The notes beneath the pieces are model-generated. The model made no database searches. It saw only the letters and a program-made list of their open reading frames with translations, and was not told the origin of the DNA. From Pelagophyceae sp. CCMP2097 (Eukaryota; Sar; Pelagophyceae): a stretch of DNA of 10,925 nt. Below are positions 1 through 7,125 of the stretch, in pieces; position 1 is the stretch's first letter, and each line of letters starts with the position of its first letter. The position numbers were made by a program, and so were the translations under genes. The stretch lies in the NCBI GenBank assembly GCA_026770575.1, contig MU657168.1, positions 478,935-489,859 of the forward strand. The letters run 5' to 3'.

Positions 1-316
1 CCATGCAAATCCGCAATTACGCGGAAATGGTGTCAAGTTTTACACCGTTTTATTCTTGAAAGCGGCTTCACGGTCGGCGGATCGAGCCCGTAAACAAACT
101 TCCTTCGTCGGGGGCCGCGCCGCCACCAGCCCGCGACGCAGCGACCATAAGTGGCCCCATATCTCGTTTGTAGCCCGAGAAATTTGTATCTGAGTGGAAT
201 CCGTTTCATGTTGACCTCACCTTGTAGGAATTCCTAACGAAAAGGGGCCGAGTCGCAGACCGACGCGCGAGCTCCATCTCTCGGCGAGTTGCTCTGGTTC
301 GAAGGCGGGCGCCGCG
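1..316. other. Upstream non-coding region of the methyltransferase gene
   Basis: No coding exon is supported here. The first 60 bases and the 130-240 stretch are AT-richer than the genes. Two small inverted repeats lie near the edge: TCCGC/GCGGA at 10-25 and GGTGT/ACACC at 29-46. They could belong to the end of an upstream transcript, but nothing proves it. A 12-bp perfect palindrome centred on an EcoRI-like core lies at 225-236. The promoter of the downstream gene presumably lies in this stretch, but I see no clear TATA box. Confidence 0.5.
225..236. promoter_or_regulatory. 12-bp perfect palindrome upstream of the methyltransferase
   Basis: TAGGAATTCCTA reads identically on both strands and ends 80 bp before the methyltransferase ATG. 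A dimeric factor could bind it, but a palindrome of this size can also arise by chance. No second copy was noticed in the window. Confidence 0.2.
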
Positions 317-1555
317 ATGGTCCGAGCGGCGGGTGTGTTTCGGCGCCTCTTGGCTTTGCTGGCGTGCGGTGCGTGGGCGTGGTCGCCCGGGAGCGAGCTC
401 TACCACAAAGCCTCGCTGCCCTTCGTCGTCGTCCAGCGGACGCCAAAGGGCGTCACGGTCTGGATCCACAACATGCCGCCCGCGCTCTGGCGCGACGCCC
501 AGGTCTGCACGCGAGCTTGGACTGCGGGCGGCGTGCCCACGGAGGCGTGCTTCGACGACGCCAATGGAGTCCGCACGCGCCTCTTCTACCCCGACGCCGC
601 CTTCCGCTACAACGCATTCCTCGAGCTCGACGTTGCCAATGCGGAGCTTATCGGCGCCTCGGCCTGCCTCGTCTTGAAGCCCGGCGCCGGCGCCGCCGTC
701 GGTTTCGACGCATCCGGAACCGCCTCCGAAACGGGCTTCGGGCCCGAGGGCTGCATCAGCTACGACGCCATTTCCGCCGTCGCCGAGGGGTCGGACCCGG
801 GCGATCCGTTTGCGGCGCCGCGGCGTTTTGCCGCGGGAGACGGCGCGCCGTGGTGGCTCGCCGACGCCGTCGACGAAGCGCTGCGCTCCGGCGCGGCCGT
901 CGCGCGCGGCGACGCCTTCTCCGCAGCGCCGCCAGAGGCCTTTGCGGGGCCCGGCCTCGTCTCGCTGGCGACGCGCCAGTTTCTGCACGTTTTGGTCCGA
1001 TGCGTCGCTTTTCACAAGAGCGGCGAGGCGGCGCGCTACGTCGAGGTCGGCACGTTCAAGGGCGCGTCGCTCTGCGCGGCGGCGTCGGCGCGCACGCCCG
1101 GATCGCCGGTGGTGGCCACGGGGATTGACGATTGGTCCTTTACCGCCACTTTCAACTCGAGCCGATCCGTCGCAGAGGCCAACCTCGCAAAGTGCGGCGC
1201 CGCGGACGTCGCCCGACTGATCACGGGAGACGCCTACGCCGTCGCCGCGGAAACGCGCGCCGGGGCGGGCATCCCGGTGGACGCACTGCCCATTGATATT
1301 TACATGTACGACGGCGACCACTCGTCCGCGGACCAGTTCCGAGGCATCGTCGAGTTCCAAAAGTTCTTCGCCGACGACGTCGTGATCATCGTCGACGACT
1401 TCCAGGGCGAGAGCGTCCGCCGCGCCACGAGAACAGCGCTCGACGTCCTCGCGCGAGACTACGGCTGGACCCTAATAGCCGAAAATGCCGCACACAAAAC
1501 GACGCTCGAGCGCGAGGCCAACGGAATCTTCGTCCTCAGCCGAAAAAGCACTTAG
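317..1555 (+). CDS. Class I SAM-dependent methyltransferase (Methyltransf_24-like) with signal sequence, 412 aa
   Basis: Predicted S-adenosylmethionine-dependent methyltransferase entering the secretory route or a complex plastid; substrate unknown. The N-terminus (about 1-22) is a short basic start plus a Leu/Ala/Trp-rich core, a plausible signal peptide. Residues 23-150 form a Cys-containing, beta-rich-looking region I cannot name. The catalytic domain covers about 215-410: YVEVGTFKGAS at 241-251 is the glycine-poor SAM loop, the acidic pair at 271-272 may contact the SAM ribose, GDAY is at 304-307, DIYMYDGDHSSADQ at 327-340 is the hallmark of this family, and VVIIVDDF at 355-362 follows on the next strand. 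The frame is uninterrupted, unlike its multi-exon neighbours. The ATG has G at -3 and +4 (GCGATGG). The sequence after the signal core (GAWAWSP) faintly recalls the heterokont plastid ASAFAP motif, so plastid import is an alternative to secretion. The fold call is firm; substrate and location are open. Confidence 0.85.
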   Translation: MVRAAGVFRRLLALLACGAWAWSPGSELYHKASLPFVVVQRTPKGVTVWIHNMPPALWRDAQVCTRAWTAGGVPTEACFDDANGVRTRLFYPDAAFRYNAFLELDVANAELIGASACLVLKPGAGAAVGFDASGTASETGFGPEGCISYDAISAVAEGSDPGDPFAAPRRFAAGDGAPWWLADAVDEALRSGAAVARGDAFSAAPPEAFAGPGLVSLATRQFLHVLVRCVAFHKSGEAARYVEVGTFKGASLCAAASARTPGSPVVATGIDDWSFTATFNSSRSVAEANLAKCGAADVARLITGDAYAVAAETRAGAGIPVDALPIDIYMYDGDHSSADQFRGIVEFQKFFADDVVIIVDDFQGESVRRATRTALDVLARDYGWTLIAENAAHKTTLEREANGIFVLSRKST

Positions 1556-1832
1556 ACGACGCGCCAAATCCGCGCGTCGCGGGAAGGATTTGATTCGGTT
1601 CTAAATTTTATTGAGATATTTGACGGGGGTTTTCCTCGCGCTTTTTATAAAGTTTGAATCGATCTTCGGCGATCAAGGATATTTTGCGCTGGCTGAACGT
1701 CCGAGCGTCCCGAGCGCTCTCTCCTCGAGGCTGCGCCCCGGGGCGCCTCGGACCCTCGGCAGGATCGGCCGGACGTGCATCGGTGCCTCTGAGCCGCCGA
1801 CCGCCAAAGCCGCAGGCCGCCAATTGGCCACC
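1556..1832. other. Intergenic region: methyltransferase 3' end and scaffold-gene 5' flank
   Basis: About 280 bp with no supported exon. The first 100 bp are AT-richer and include runs such as TTCTAAATTTTATTG near 1600, fitting a 3' UTR with A/T-rich processing signals. TATAAA occurs at 1646-1651 after a pyrimidine run. From about 1690 the sequence becomes GC-rich and leads to the GCCACCATG context at 1833. A frame stays open through the region but has no in-frame ATG before 1833. Confidence 0.5.
1646..1651 (+). promoter_or_regulatory. Possible TATA box of the scaffold gene
   Basis: TATAAA in an AT-rich patch 182 bp upstream of the chosen ATG at 1833. It would imply a leader of about 150 nt. 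Many algal promoters lack TATA boxes, so this is only a candidate. Confidence 0.25.
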
Positions 1833-4800
1833 ATGCTGCAACGGCCGAGCATGCTGCGACGGCTCTCCGAGACCAAGCTGCGGACGCCTTGGACGAATAA
1901 GTCAAAGGGCGGCGACGCGGCGAAGGAACAGGGCGCGGAGGTGCCCCCGCGGCGCCCACGCTCCCGTTGCAACCGACACTGCAGGGCTCGGAGACGCCGG
2001 AAGTGGCTTTCGCGCCGCTCTGCTCAGAGGCGGGCGCGTCGAGGCGAGGCGGCCGCTCCAACCGGCGCGCCTTAGGAACCGAAGTCGACGGAAGAGCCGG
2101 AGGACGACGTTGACGACGATAGCGATGAAGAGGAGGCCGTCATGCAAAAGGATTCAGAGGCGAGCCGGCGCGAGCTCAAGGTCCAGCGCGAGTGAGGCTT
2201 TGCGCTGCGCGCACCCCGGCGCCCGCGGGACGCGCTGCGCAGGATCCTGGCGGCGTACGAGTACTCGCTCGCGCTCCGGCAGCAGCAGCGCGACGCAGGC
2301 GGCGGCGACGACGACCAGTGGGACGACCTCCGGGCGCCGGAGCCGGCCCCGACATGCAAGTCCCGCCTGTCTGCCCCTGGGCGCAGGGGCGCGAGGGGCC
2401 CGCGCGCCGAGTCGGAGCCCCTCTGACGCGCCTCGTGTAGCGCTCTACGAGTACTTTTTGGGCGCGTCGCAGCCCGAGGCGCCCGCCGCATCCGTTCCGG
2501 CGCGGGCCGACGACGACCGCAGCCACTGGATCAACTACGACATCCACGAGTCGCTGGTGCGTTTGTCGGCCCTGCGACGTTTCCGTTTGCAGGCCGGAGG
2601 GTGCTTTTGTCTAGGCGCCGAACCTCATCTCTCCCGCGCGGTACGCGGCGGCGCAGAAGATTGTGCTCTTCGTGCGCGCGTTCCACGCGCGCAAGATCGT
2701 GTTCCGCAAGCGCATCGGCGGCGAGATGAGCATCATGGAGCGCGAGGTCGGTAAGATCAAGGCCGCCTGGCGCGGCTTCGTCGGCCGGCGCCAATTCAAG
2801 GCGGAAAGGGCGCGCAAGTCGGACGAGGAGAAGGACTGGAAGAGCTACGAGGAGTTTCGAAACGTGCTGCTGCTGCGCGGCTACCGCCTCTTCCGCTGGT
2901 CCCACTCCAAAAAGGTGCGCTGCCCTTTGGGATCCCACGTGCGCCACACACCCGTCTAGGTGCTGGTGGCGTGCACGGTGCGCGTGGACAAGACGCGCGA
3001 GTGGCTGCTTCTCCAGCAGCACCGTTTAAAATCCAAGAGGTACCGCATCAAGGACATTCACTTGATCCTGCGCGGCTTCGCCTCGCCATTTATGCGCGAG
3101 CTGGCGGTCCAGCAGCACCCGGAAAAGGCCCTCTCGCTCTTACTTCGAGACTCGCGCAGGAACGGCAAGGAGGCTTCCATCGATCTCATGTTCAACACGG
3201 CCGCCGCCGCGGGCGCGCCCAGCGACTCGAAGTTTGTGCGCAACACGTTTTTCAAAAACTTTTGTAAGCTCCAGCTGGAGCTGGAGAGCGACGAGGCATT
3301 TTTCTTCGACCCGGACGGCGTCTACTGCCAAGTCGGCCGCAGCGTCTTCGACCGCTGGGAGCAGGTGACTCTGATCCACCCGCAGTGGGACGGCGAGGTC
3401 GGCGAGGACGAGCGGCGCGTGCGACTGAAGCGAAAGTACGCGGACGCGTCCAGACGCCAAAAGCGCGGGCCGCCGGGCACACTCTCGCCCTTCCCGCTCG
3501 CCGCGGGCGAGAAGCCGCAGGTGCGGCCGCAGCGCCTCTACGCCTGCGGCGACTTGGCCGCGACGTGGCACTCGCACACTGTGGAAATCGACTACGGCCC
3601 GTTCAACGCCCAGTACCCGGTCATGCGCAAGGAGGCCTTCGTCCTGCAAAAGGTGGCGCCCGTCACGGGCGGCGGCGCGCCGCGGCCCATCTTCGGCCGC
3701 GACGGCCTCGACGGCCGCGCGCTCCGGCCGCGCGAGCTGCTCCGGGCAGAAGCGGCGCCGATTGCGTACGGCGAGCTCAAGCCCTTCTTCGAGCGGCAGT
3801 TGCGCGCCTTGTACGGCGACATTGGCGCCGCCGGCTGGCGCAACCGCGAGACTCTGGAGTTTGAACTGCCGGAAGAGTCGTGGGACCGGCTCTGCGCGGT
3901 GGCCGACGAGCTGGGAGGCAAAGCAGAGGCCGCCTCGTCGGCGCTGCGGCGCGTCAACGCGCAGCTCGAGGCCGACTTGCACCACGCCGCCCACGCCGCC
4001 GCCAGCGCCGACGTGGGCCCGGGGCGCGCCACGCTGCGGCCCGGCGAAGCCGCGCGGCCCAGCGACGCCTCGCCCGCGCGCGCTTCGTCGATGCGCGGCC
4101 CAGCGACGCCTCCGATTTCGACGGTGCGCAGCTCGCCGCCGAGCGACGGCGCGCTGTCGTCGCGGACGACGCCGTCGTCGCCCGGGGCTTCCGTCGCGAG
4201 CGGCGTGAGCCCGCGGCCGTCGGGCCCCGTGGACTCTGTGGCGTCGGAGGCCAAAGTGCGGCGCGCGAAGAAGGAACTTTTAAAGGTGTTGTGGCGGGAC
4301 AAGGACCAAAAAGAAGGCAAGATGTGGCGGGCCTCGGAGCGCAGCTTCAACACGGCGCAGAAGAAGAAGATCACCGCCGGCAAGGTCCAGCTCGCGGCGG
4401 CGGCGGCGCTGCGGATCCAAGAGGCCAACGACGAGGCCGACCGGCGCCGCGCGCGGCCGCGCCTCGACCGCGCCGACTCGGACGGCAGCGCCGCCTCGAG
4501 CGACGAGACGGGCGCCGCGACGGACGCGCGCGCCGCCAGCAGCCGCGCGGCGAGCTTGGACGGCGACGCGGTGCCCCGCGAGCCGAATACGCCCCGCGCC
4601 GCCGAGCGCGCGAGGGCGGCGGTGCAGATCGTCATCGCGGTCCTCGAGACGGCGCGGCGGCGCAAGGTGCCTTTGGGCATTTCCGTCGTCCGGTCGCGCT
4701 TTGCGAACCCGGTGACTTTCAAGGACAAGCGTGGGAGAAAGGTCGCAGTCACCATGGCGCTGTCGCTCGACGACGTGCTGCCCAGCGTCCTCTCCTCCAT

Positions 4801-4987
4801 CTCAAACGCCTGGCAGAGCGACCTGCTCAACGAGGACGACTACATCGTCGGCGTCGACGGCCGCTTCCCGGAGACGCACGACGAGCTCCTATCCCTCCTG
4901 GCTAAGTCCCACAAGCCGCGCCACATCATCGTCGCGCGCACCAAGGAGCACGCCGTCGAGGACGGCGGCCCGCCCTTCCCCATCTAG
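1833..4987 (+). CDS. IQ / PH-like / PDZ-like multidomain scaffold protein, six exons, about 926 aa
   Basis: Probable calmodulin-responsive signalling or cytoskeletal scaffold; no single known family. Proposed exons: 1833-1940, 2076-2191, 2243-2355, 2441-2556, 2615-2914, 2960-4987; all phases match. The start has a perfect GCCACCATG context. Domains: basic N-terminus 1-36; acidic stretch 37-56; two degenerate IQ motifs, IVLFVRAFHAR at 167-177 and IKAAWRGFVGR at 199-209; a PH-like segment at about 238-355 spanning the exon 5/6 junction, with a basic strand then RIKDIHLILRG; an uncharacterised middle to about 590; a Ser/Pro-rich disordered linker from about 600; a basic coil near 685-745; and a PDZ-like domain at about 815-915 (PLGI carboxylate loop at 822-825, VGVDG near 880, then DELLSLLAKS helix). 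The first intron (1941-2075) could instead be two introns of 44 and 73 nt around an 18-nt microexon (1985-2002). Exons 5-6 are secure; exon 1 less so. The domain calls are by eye. Confidence 0.75.
2356..2440 (+). other. GC-AG intron in the scaffold gene (85 nt, phase 1)
   Basis: The donor is GCAAGT, the classic consensus of GC-type U2 introns, and the acceptor is GTGTAG. Upstream the frame reads a Gln/Asp-rich exon (QWDDLRAPEPAPT); downstream a different frame reads LYEYFLGASQPEAP. No GT in the interval gives a phase compatible with this acceptor, whereas the GC donor leaves exactly one base before the two that follow the AG. Confidence 0.65.
4052..4112 (+). repeat. 20-bp direct repeat inside the scaffold linker, read in two frames
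   Basis: GCGCGGCCCAGCGACGCCTC occurs at 4052-4071 and again at 4093-4112. The 41-bp offset is not a multiple of three, so the copies encode different peptides (RPSDAS and RGPATPP). This suggests slippage or local duplication in a disordered linker tolerant of frame change. Confidence 0.8.
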
Positions 4988-5226
4988 CGCGCTCTCCGCA
5001 AGAAGGGACGCCGCCCCGGCCTTTGGGACGGCCCGCCGCGCGGCTTCGCGAGGCGACGACAACTAACCAATGTGCCTTTGGAATTCGACTTCAGCGGCTG
5101 CCGGCGCCATGGCTCGCCTTCGATCCACGTCCAGCGTGCGCGTCGTCGGCGGTGCCGCGCCGCATCCACGTCTGCAGGTGCAAGAGTGGGGAAAATGTGT
5201 TTCGGTTAAAAGCACAGCTGAGTGCT
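4988..5226. other. Convergent intergenic region (3' UTRs)
   Basis: About 240 bp between the stop of the scaffold gene and the stop of the minus-strand 67-aa gene. No exon is supported. It probably holds both 3' UTRs. The end near 5190-5215 is AT-richer and adjoins the stem-loop at 5209-5228. Confidence 0.5.
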
Positions 5227-5228
5227 TT
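5209..5228 (-). repeat. 7-bp stem-loop overlapping the stop codon of the 67-aa gene
   Basis: AAAGCAC at 5209-5215 and GTGCTTT at 5222-5228 are perfect inverted repeats around a 6-nt loop. The stem includes two bases of the minus-strand TAA (5227-5229). A role in 3'-end formation or mRNA stability is possible. It does not match the histone mRNA stem-loop consensus. Confidence 0.4.
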
Positions 5229-5606
5229 ACTCGTCGGCGTTCGCCCGCTTGGCCGCTCGTAAGACCGCCTTCTCCATGAAGGCGAACTCGCGCTGGAGGA
5301 GGAAGTGGTGGTCGAGGATGTGGCGCTGCTTGCGCGAGATCTTCTTGGTGATCTCGAAGCGGTCCATGATGTACTGGATGCGCGCCGGGACTGCGCGGGG
5401 GGAAAGGGTCGAGACGAGGCGGGGCGGTAACGCCCGGGTGGGTGATTCGCCGTTAACGATCGCCGCTTCCAAGAAAAAATCCGGCACAGCGCTTCCTGGG
5501 CCCCCAAGCGAATCCGGCGGAGCCTGCCGGCCCGGCCGCCGCGGCAATGCGATCCCTGTCACTCACCGATGCCGAGGCCGACCTTGCGATCATCGGAGGG
5601 AGCCAT
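5227..5606 (-). CDS. Small basic protein of unknown function, 67 aa, two exons
   Basis: I do not recognise this protein. Exons on the minus strand are 5606-5567 and 5390-5227, separated by a 176-nt phase-1 intron with a strong GTGAGT donor and a GCGCAG acceptor after a pyrimidine-rich tract. The product starts MAPSDDRKVGLGI and continues with an Arg/Lys-rich, probably helical chain (IQYIMDRFEITKKISRKQRH at 18-37) ending in acidic NADE. There is no signal peptide, membrane segment or cysteine. The ATG has G at -3 and +4. Composition (helical, Lys/Arg/His-rich, few low-complexity residues) looks like a conserved small subunit of a larger complex, possibly mitochondrial or ribosomal, but that is a guess. 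It is head-to-head with the Rac gene and tail-to-tail with the scaffold gene. The junction phase fit and good start context make it a credible gene. Confidence 0.65.
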
Positions 5607-5762
5607 GACGGACAAAGGCTACTCGAAGACTTTGGCGAGGAAAAGCGAGAAGCCGCGCGGGCCGTTGATTTTTCGGCGCGCTGGTCCGTTGGCCCTTGAT
5701 TTTTCGGTGTGGGCCACTCGACCGTCCGACCACTGCGCGAGTTTTGAAAGCCGGCCCCAGGC
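5607..5762. promoter_or_regulatory. 156-bp bidirectional promoter region between the 67-aa gene and Rac
   Basis: The two start codons face away from each other with only 156 bp between them, so both promoters and both 5' UTRs must share this interval unless upstream non-coding exons exist. It contains a 12-bp direct repeat (5665-5676 and 5696-5707) and lacks an obvious TATA box. Co-regulation of the two genes is an inference. Confidence 0.5.
5665..5707 (+). repeat. 12-bp direct repeat TTGATTTTTCGG in the shared promoter
   Basis: Two exact copies of TTGATTTTTCGG occur at 5665-5676 and 5696-5707, 31 bp apart (about three helical turns). The copies are T-rich in an otherwise GC-rich stretch, as expected of paired factor sites. 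Confidence 0.55.
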
Positions 5763-6755
5763 ATGCAGAACATCAAGTGCGTCGTCGTGGGCGACGGCGC
5801 GGTCGGTAAGACGTGCCTCCTCATCTCCTACACGACGAACGCCTTCCCGGGCGAGTACATCCCGACGGTGTTTGATAACTACTCGGCGAACGTCATGGTC
5901 GACGGGAAGCCCATCAACCTGGGCCTCTGGGACACGGCCGGCCAGGAGGATTACGACCGCCTGCGCCCGCTGTCCTACCCGCAGACCGACGTCTTCCTCC
6001 TCTGCTTTGCGATCAACAACCCCAACTCGTTTGAGAACATTCGCACCAAGTGGTACCCCGAGATCTCGCACCACGCTGGGGGCGTACCGTTCATCCTCGT
6101 CGGGACGAAGCTGGATCTTCGCAACGACCCGGACACCATCGCCCGGTGCGCAAAAACGGGGTCGCCGGAAACGATTCACAGGGCCCTGGCGGAAACAATT
6201 CGGTCCATGATTGTTTTTTCTTCGGGGGGAGCGCGCGGCGAAATCCCGCGGCGGTGCGGTGCCGCGCCCGCGGGGTGCGCCGGTGCGAGGTACCGCACAG
6301 CGCGCCGCGGCGGCGCCGCAGCTCCTTTGAGAAAAAGGCGTCGCTCCGCGGCGATCCCGGCACGCGTCGCTCGATGCCTGGGAACCTTTGAAGGACCCGG
6401 CACCCGCGCAGGTTGCAACAAAAGCGGCGGGCGCCGGTGAAGACGGAGGAGGGCGAGACGCTGGCGCGCGAGCTCGGCGCCTACAAGTACATTGAGTGCT
6501 CCGCGCTCACGCAGCAGGGCCTCAAGGGCGCGCCCCAGCGTCCGAATCGCACCGGAGCGACCCGGCGTGCCTCGATCCGCGCGGGCGCATGCCCCGATGA
6601 CATGCCTCGCGCGCTGGAATTTAACGCGCCGTTGCGTGGCGCGCCTTGTCCGTCTTCGAACAGGCGGCGTAGGCGTGCACGACGACGCCATCCGGTGCGT
6701 GCTCGAGCTCAAGGCCAAGCCGAAGAAGAAGAAGACGAAGTGCACCGTCCTCTAA
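5763..6755 (+). CDS. RAC: Rac-type Rho-family small GTPase, 193 aa, three exons
   Basis: Membrane-anchored GTP/GDP switch controlling actin, polarity, trafficking or oxidase activity. Exons: 5763-6145, 6412-6527, 6673-6755. P-loop GDGAVGKT at 10-17, switch [11 protein letters not shown] at 31-40 with Thr35 and Tyr40, WDTAGQ at 56-61 with Gln61, TKLD at 115-118, the Rho insert around 121-136, and SAL of the CSAL motif at 158-160. The C-terminus has a polybasic run ([10 protein letters not shown]) followed by the CTVL CAAX box; terminal Leu predicts geranylgeranylation. Trp56 and overall identity favour Rac over Cdc42. All catalytic residues are intact, and the length is close to animal Rac1 (192). 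Intron 1 (266 nt) is phase 2, GTGCGC...GCGCAG; intron 2 (145 nt) is phase 1 and GC-AG. Both fall where the Rac sequence must be joined. The start agrees with the family N-terminus ([11 protein letters not shown]). Fused or truncated forms are not indicated. Confidence 0.96.
6528..6672 (+). other. GC-AG intron in the Rac gene (145 nt, phase 1)
   Basis: The exon ends SALTQQGLK plus one G, followed by donor GCGCGC; the acceptor GCGTAG leads into GC GTG CAC, giving [12 protein letters not shown]. This junction is fixed by Rac homology. No GT donor in this interval gives the required phase, so the donor dinucleotide is GC unless this is a sequencing or assembly error of GTGCGC. Confidence 0.75.
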
Positions 6756-6903
6756 GCCGGCGCCCCGACGGCGGCGCCGTGGCGTGGGGCGCGCCCCGTC
6801 TGCCGGCGACGACCAGCGAGCCGACGCCGTCGGCGCACCGCCGGGATCCGCGCCGCGGCCGCGCGGGCCCCGGAGCACCCTCACCAACCACGCCGTGACC
6901 CGT

Positions 6904-6919
6904 CGACTCTGATGAGTCG
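6904..6919 (+). repeat. Perfect 6-bp stem-loop, 149 nt after the Rac stop
   Basis: CGACTC and GAGTCG flank a TGAT loop. It may form a hairpin in the Rac 3' UTR. The sequence CTGATGAG within it resembles part of a hammerhead ribozyme core but the rest of that fold is missing. Confidence 0.35.
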
Positions 6920-7062
6920 CTGCACATACAAAGTCGACCGGGATGATGCCGGCAGCTCTCTTTTTCGAAGTCCATCCCAGTAAGACTGACCTCACTCATC
7001 CAAGCGCCCGGGGCCTCGTGGAGCGTGCACCGACGCAGGGGACCGCCGTCACTTTTGGTATT

Positions 7063-7080
7063 CGTGCAGTCCGTGCAGTC
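7063..7080 (+). repeat. Tandem 9-bp repeat upstream of MCMBP
   Basis: CGTGCAGTC is repeated twice without spacer, ending 45 bp before the MCMBP ATG. This could be a duplicated regulatory element or replication slippage in the 5' UTR. Confidence 0.5.
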
Positions 7081-7125
7081 TGGTCCGATCGTTCGGAGTA
7101 GGGTCTGTTTGAATTTTGACGACCG

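Larger units (their letters stand above)
6756..7125. other. Intergenic region between Rac and MCMBP
   Basis: About 370 bp without a supported exon. The first half is GC-rich and probably Rac 3' UTR. It holds a perfect 6-bp stem-loop at 6904-6919. The second half becomes more balanced in composition and should contain the MCMBP promoter; an 18-bp tandem duplication sits at 7063-7080. No TATA box is visible near the start codon. Confidence 0.5.

Noticed and set aside
3..10. ATGCAAAT octamer at the window start
   Set aside because: It matches the animal POU-factor octamer, but such factors are animal-specific and an 8-mer is expected by chance.
206..1360. Long minus-strand open frame (384 codons) opposite the methyltransferase
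   Set aside because: Arg/Gly/Ala-rich composition with no domain, while the opposite strand has clear methyltransferase motifs. Long antisense frames are expected in GC-rich coding sequence.
2557..2592. Shorter 36-nt intron ending at TTTGCAG in the scaffold gene
   Set aside because: It would keep the upstream frame and miss the downstream APNLISPARY frame; the acceptor at 2614 restores it in phase 0.
3592..4830. Minus-strand open frame of 412 codons opposite the scaffold gene
   Set aside because: Ser/Ala/Arg-rich shadow of the plus-strand exon, which carries recognisable domain-like segments.
6908..6940. CTGATGAG suggesting a hammerhead ribozyme
   Set aside because: No GAAA box after a plausible stem II and no cleavage-site stem; only the 6-bp hairpin is supported.
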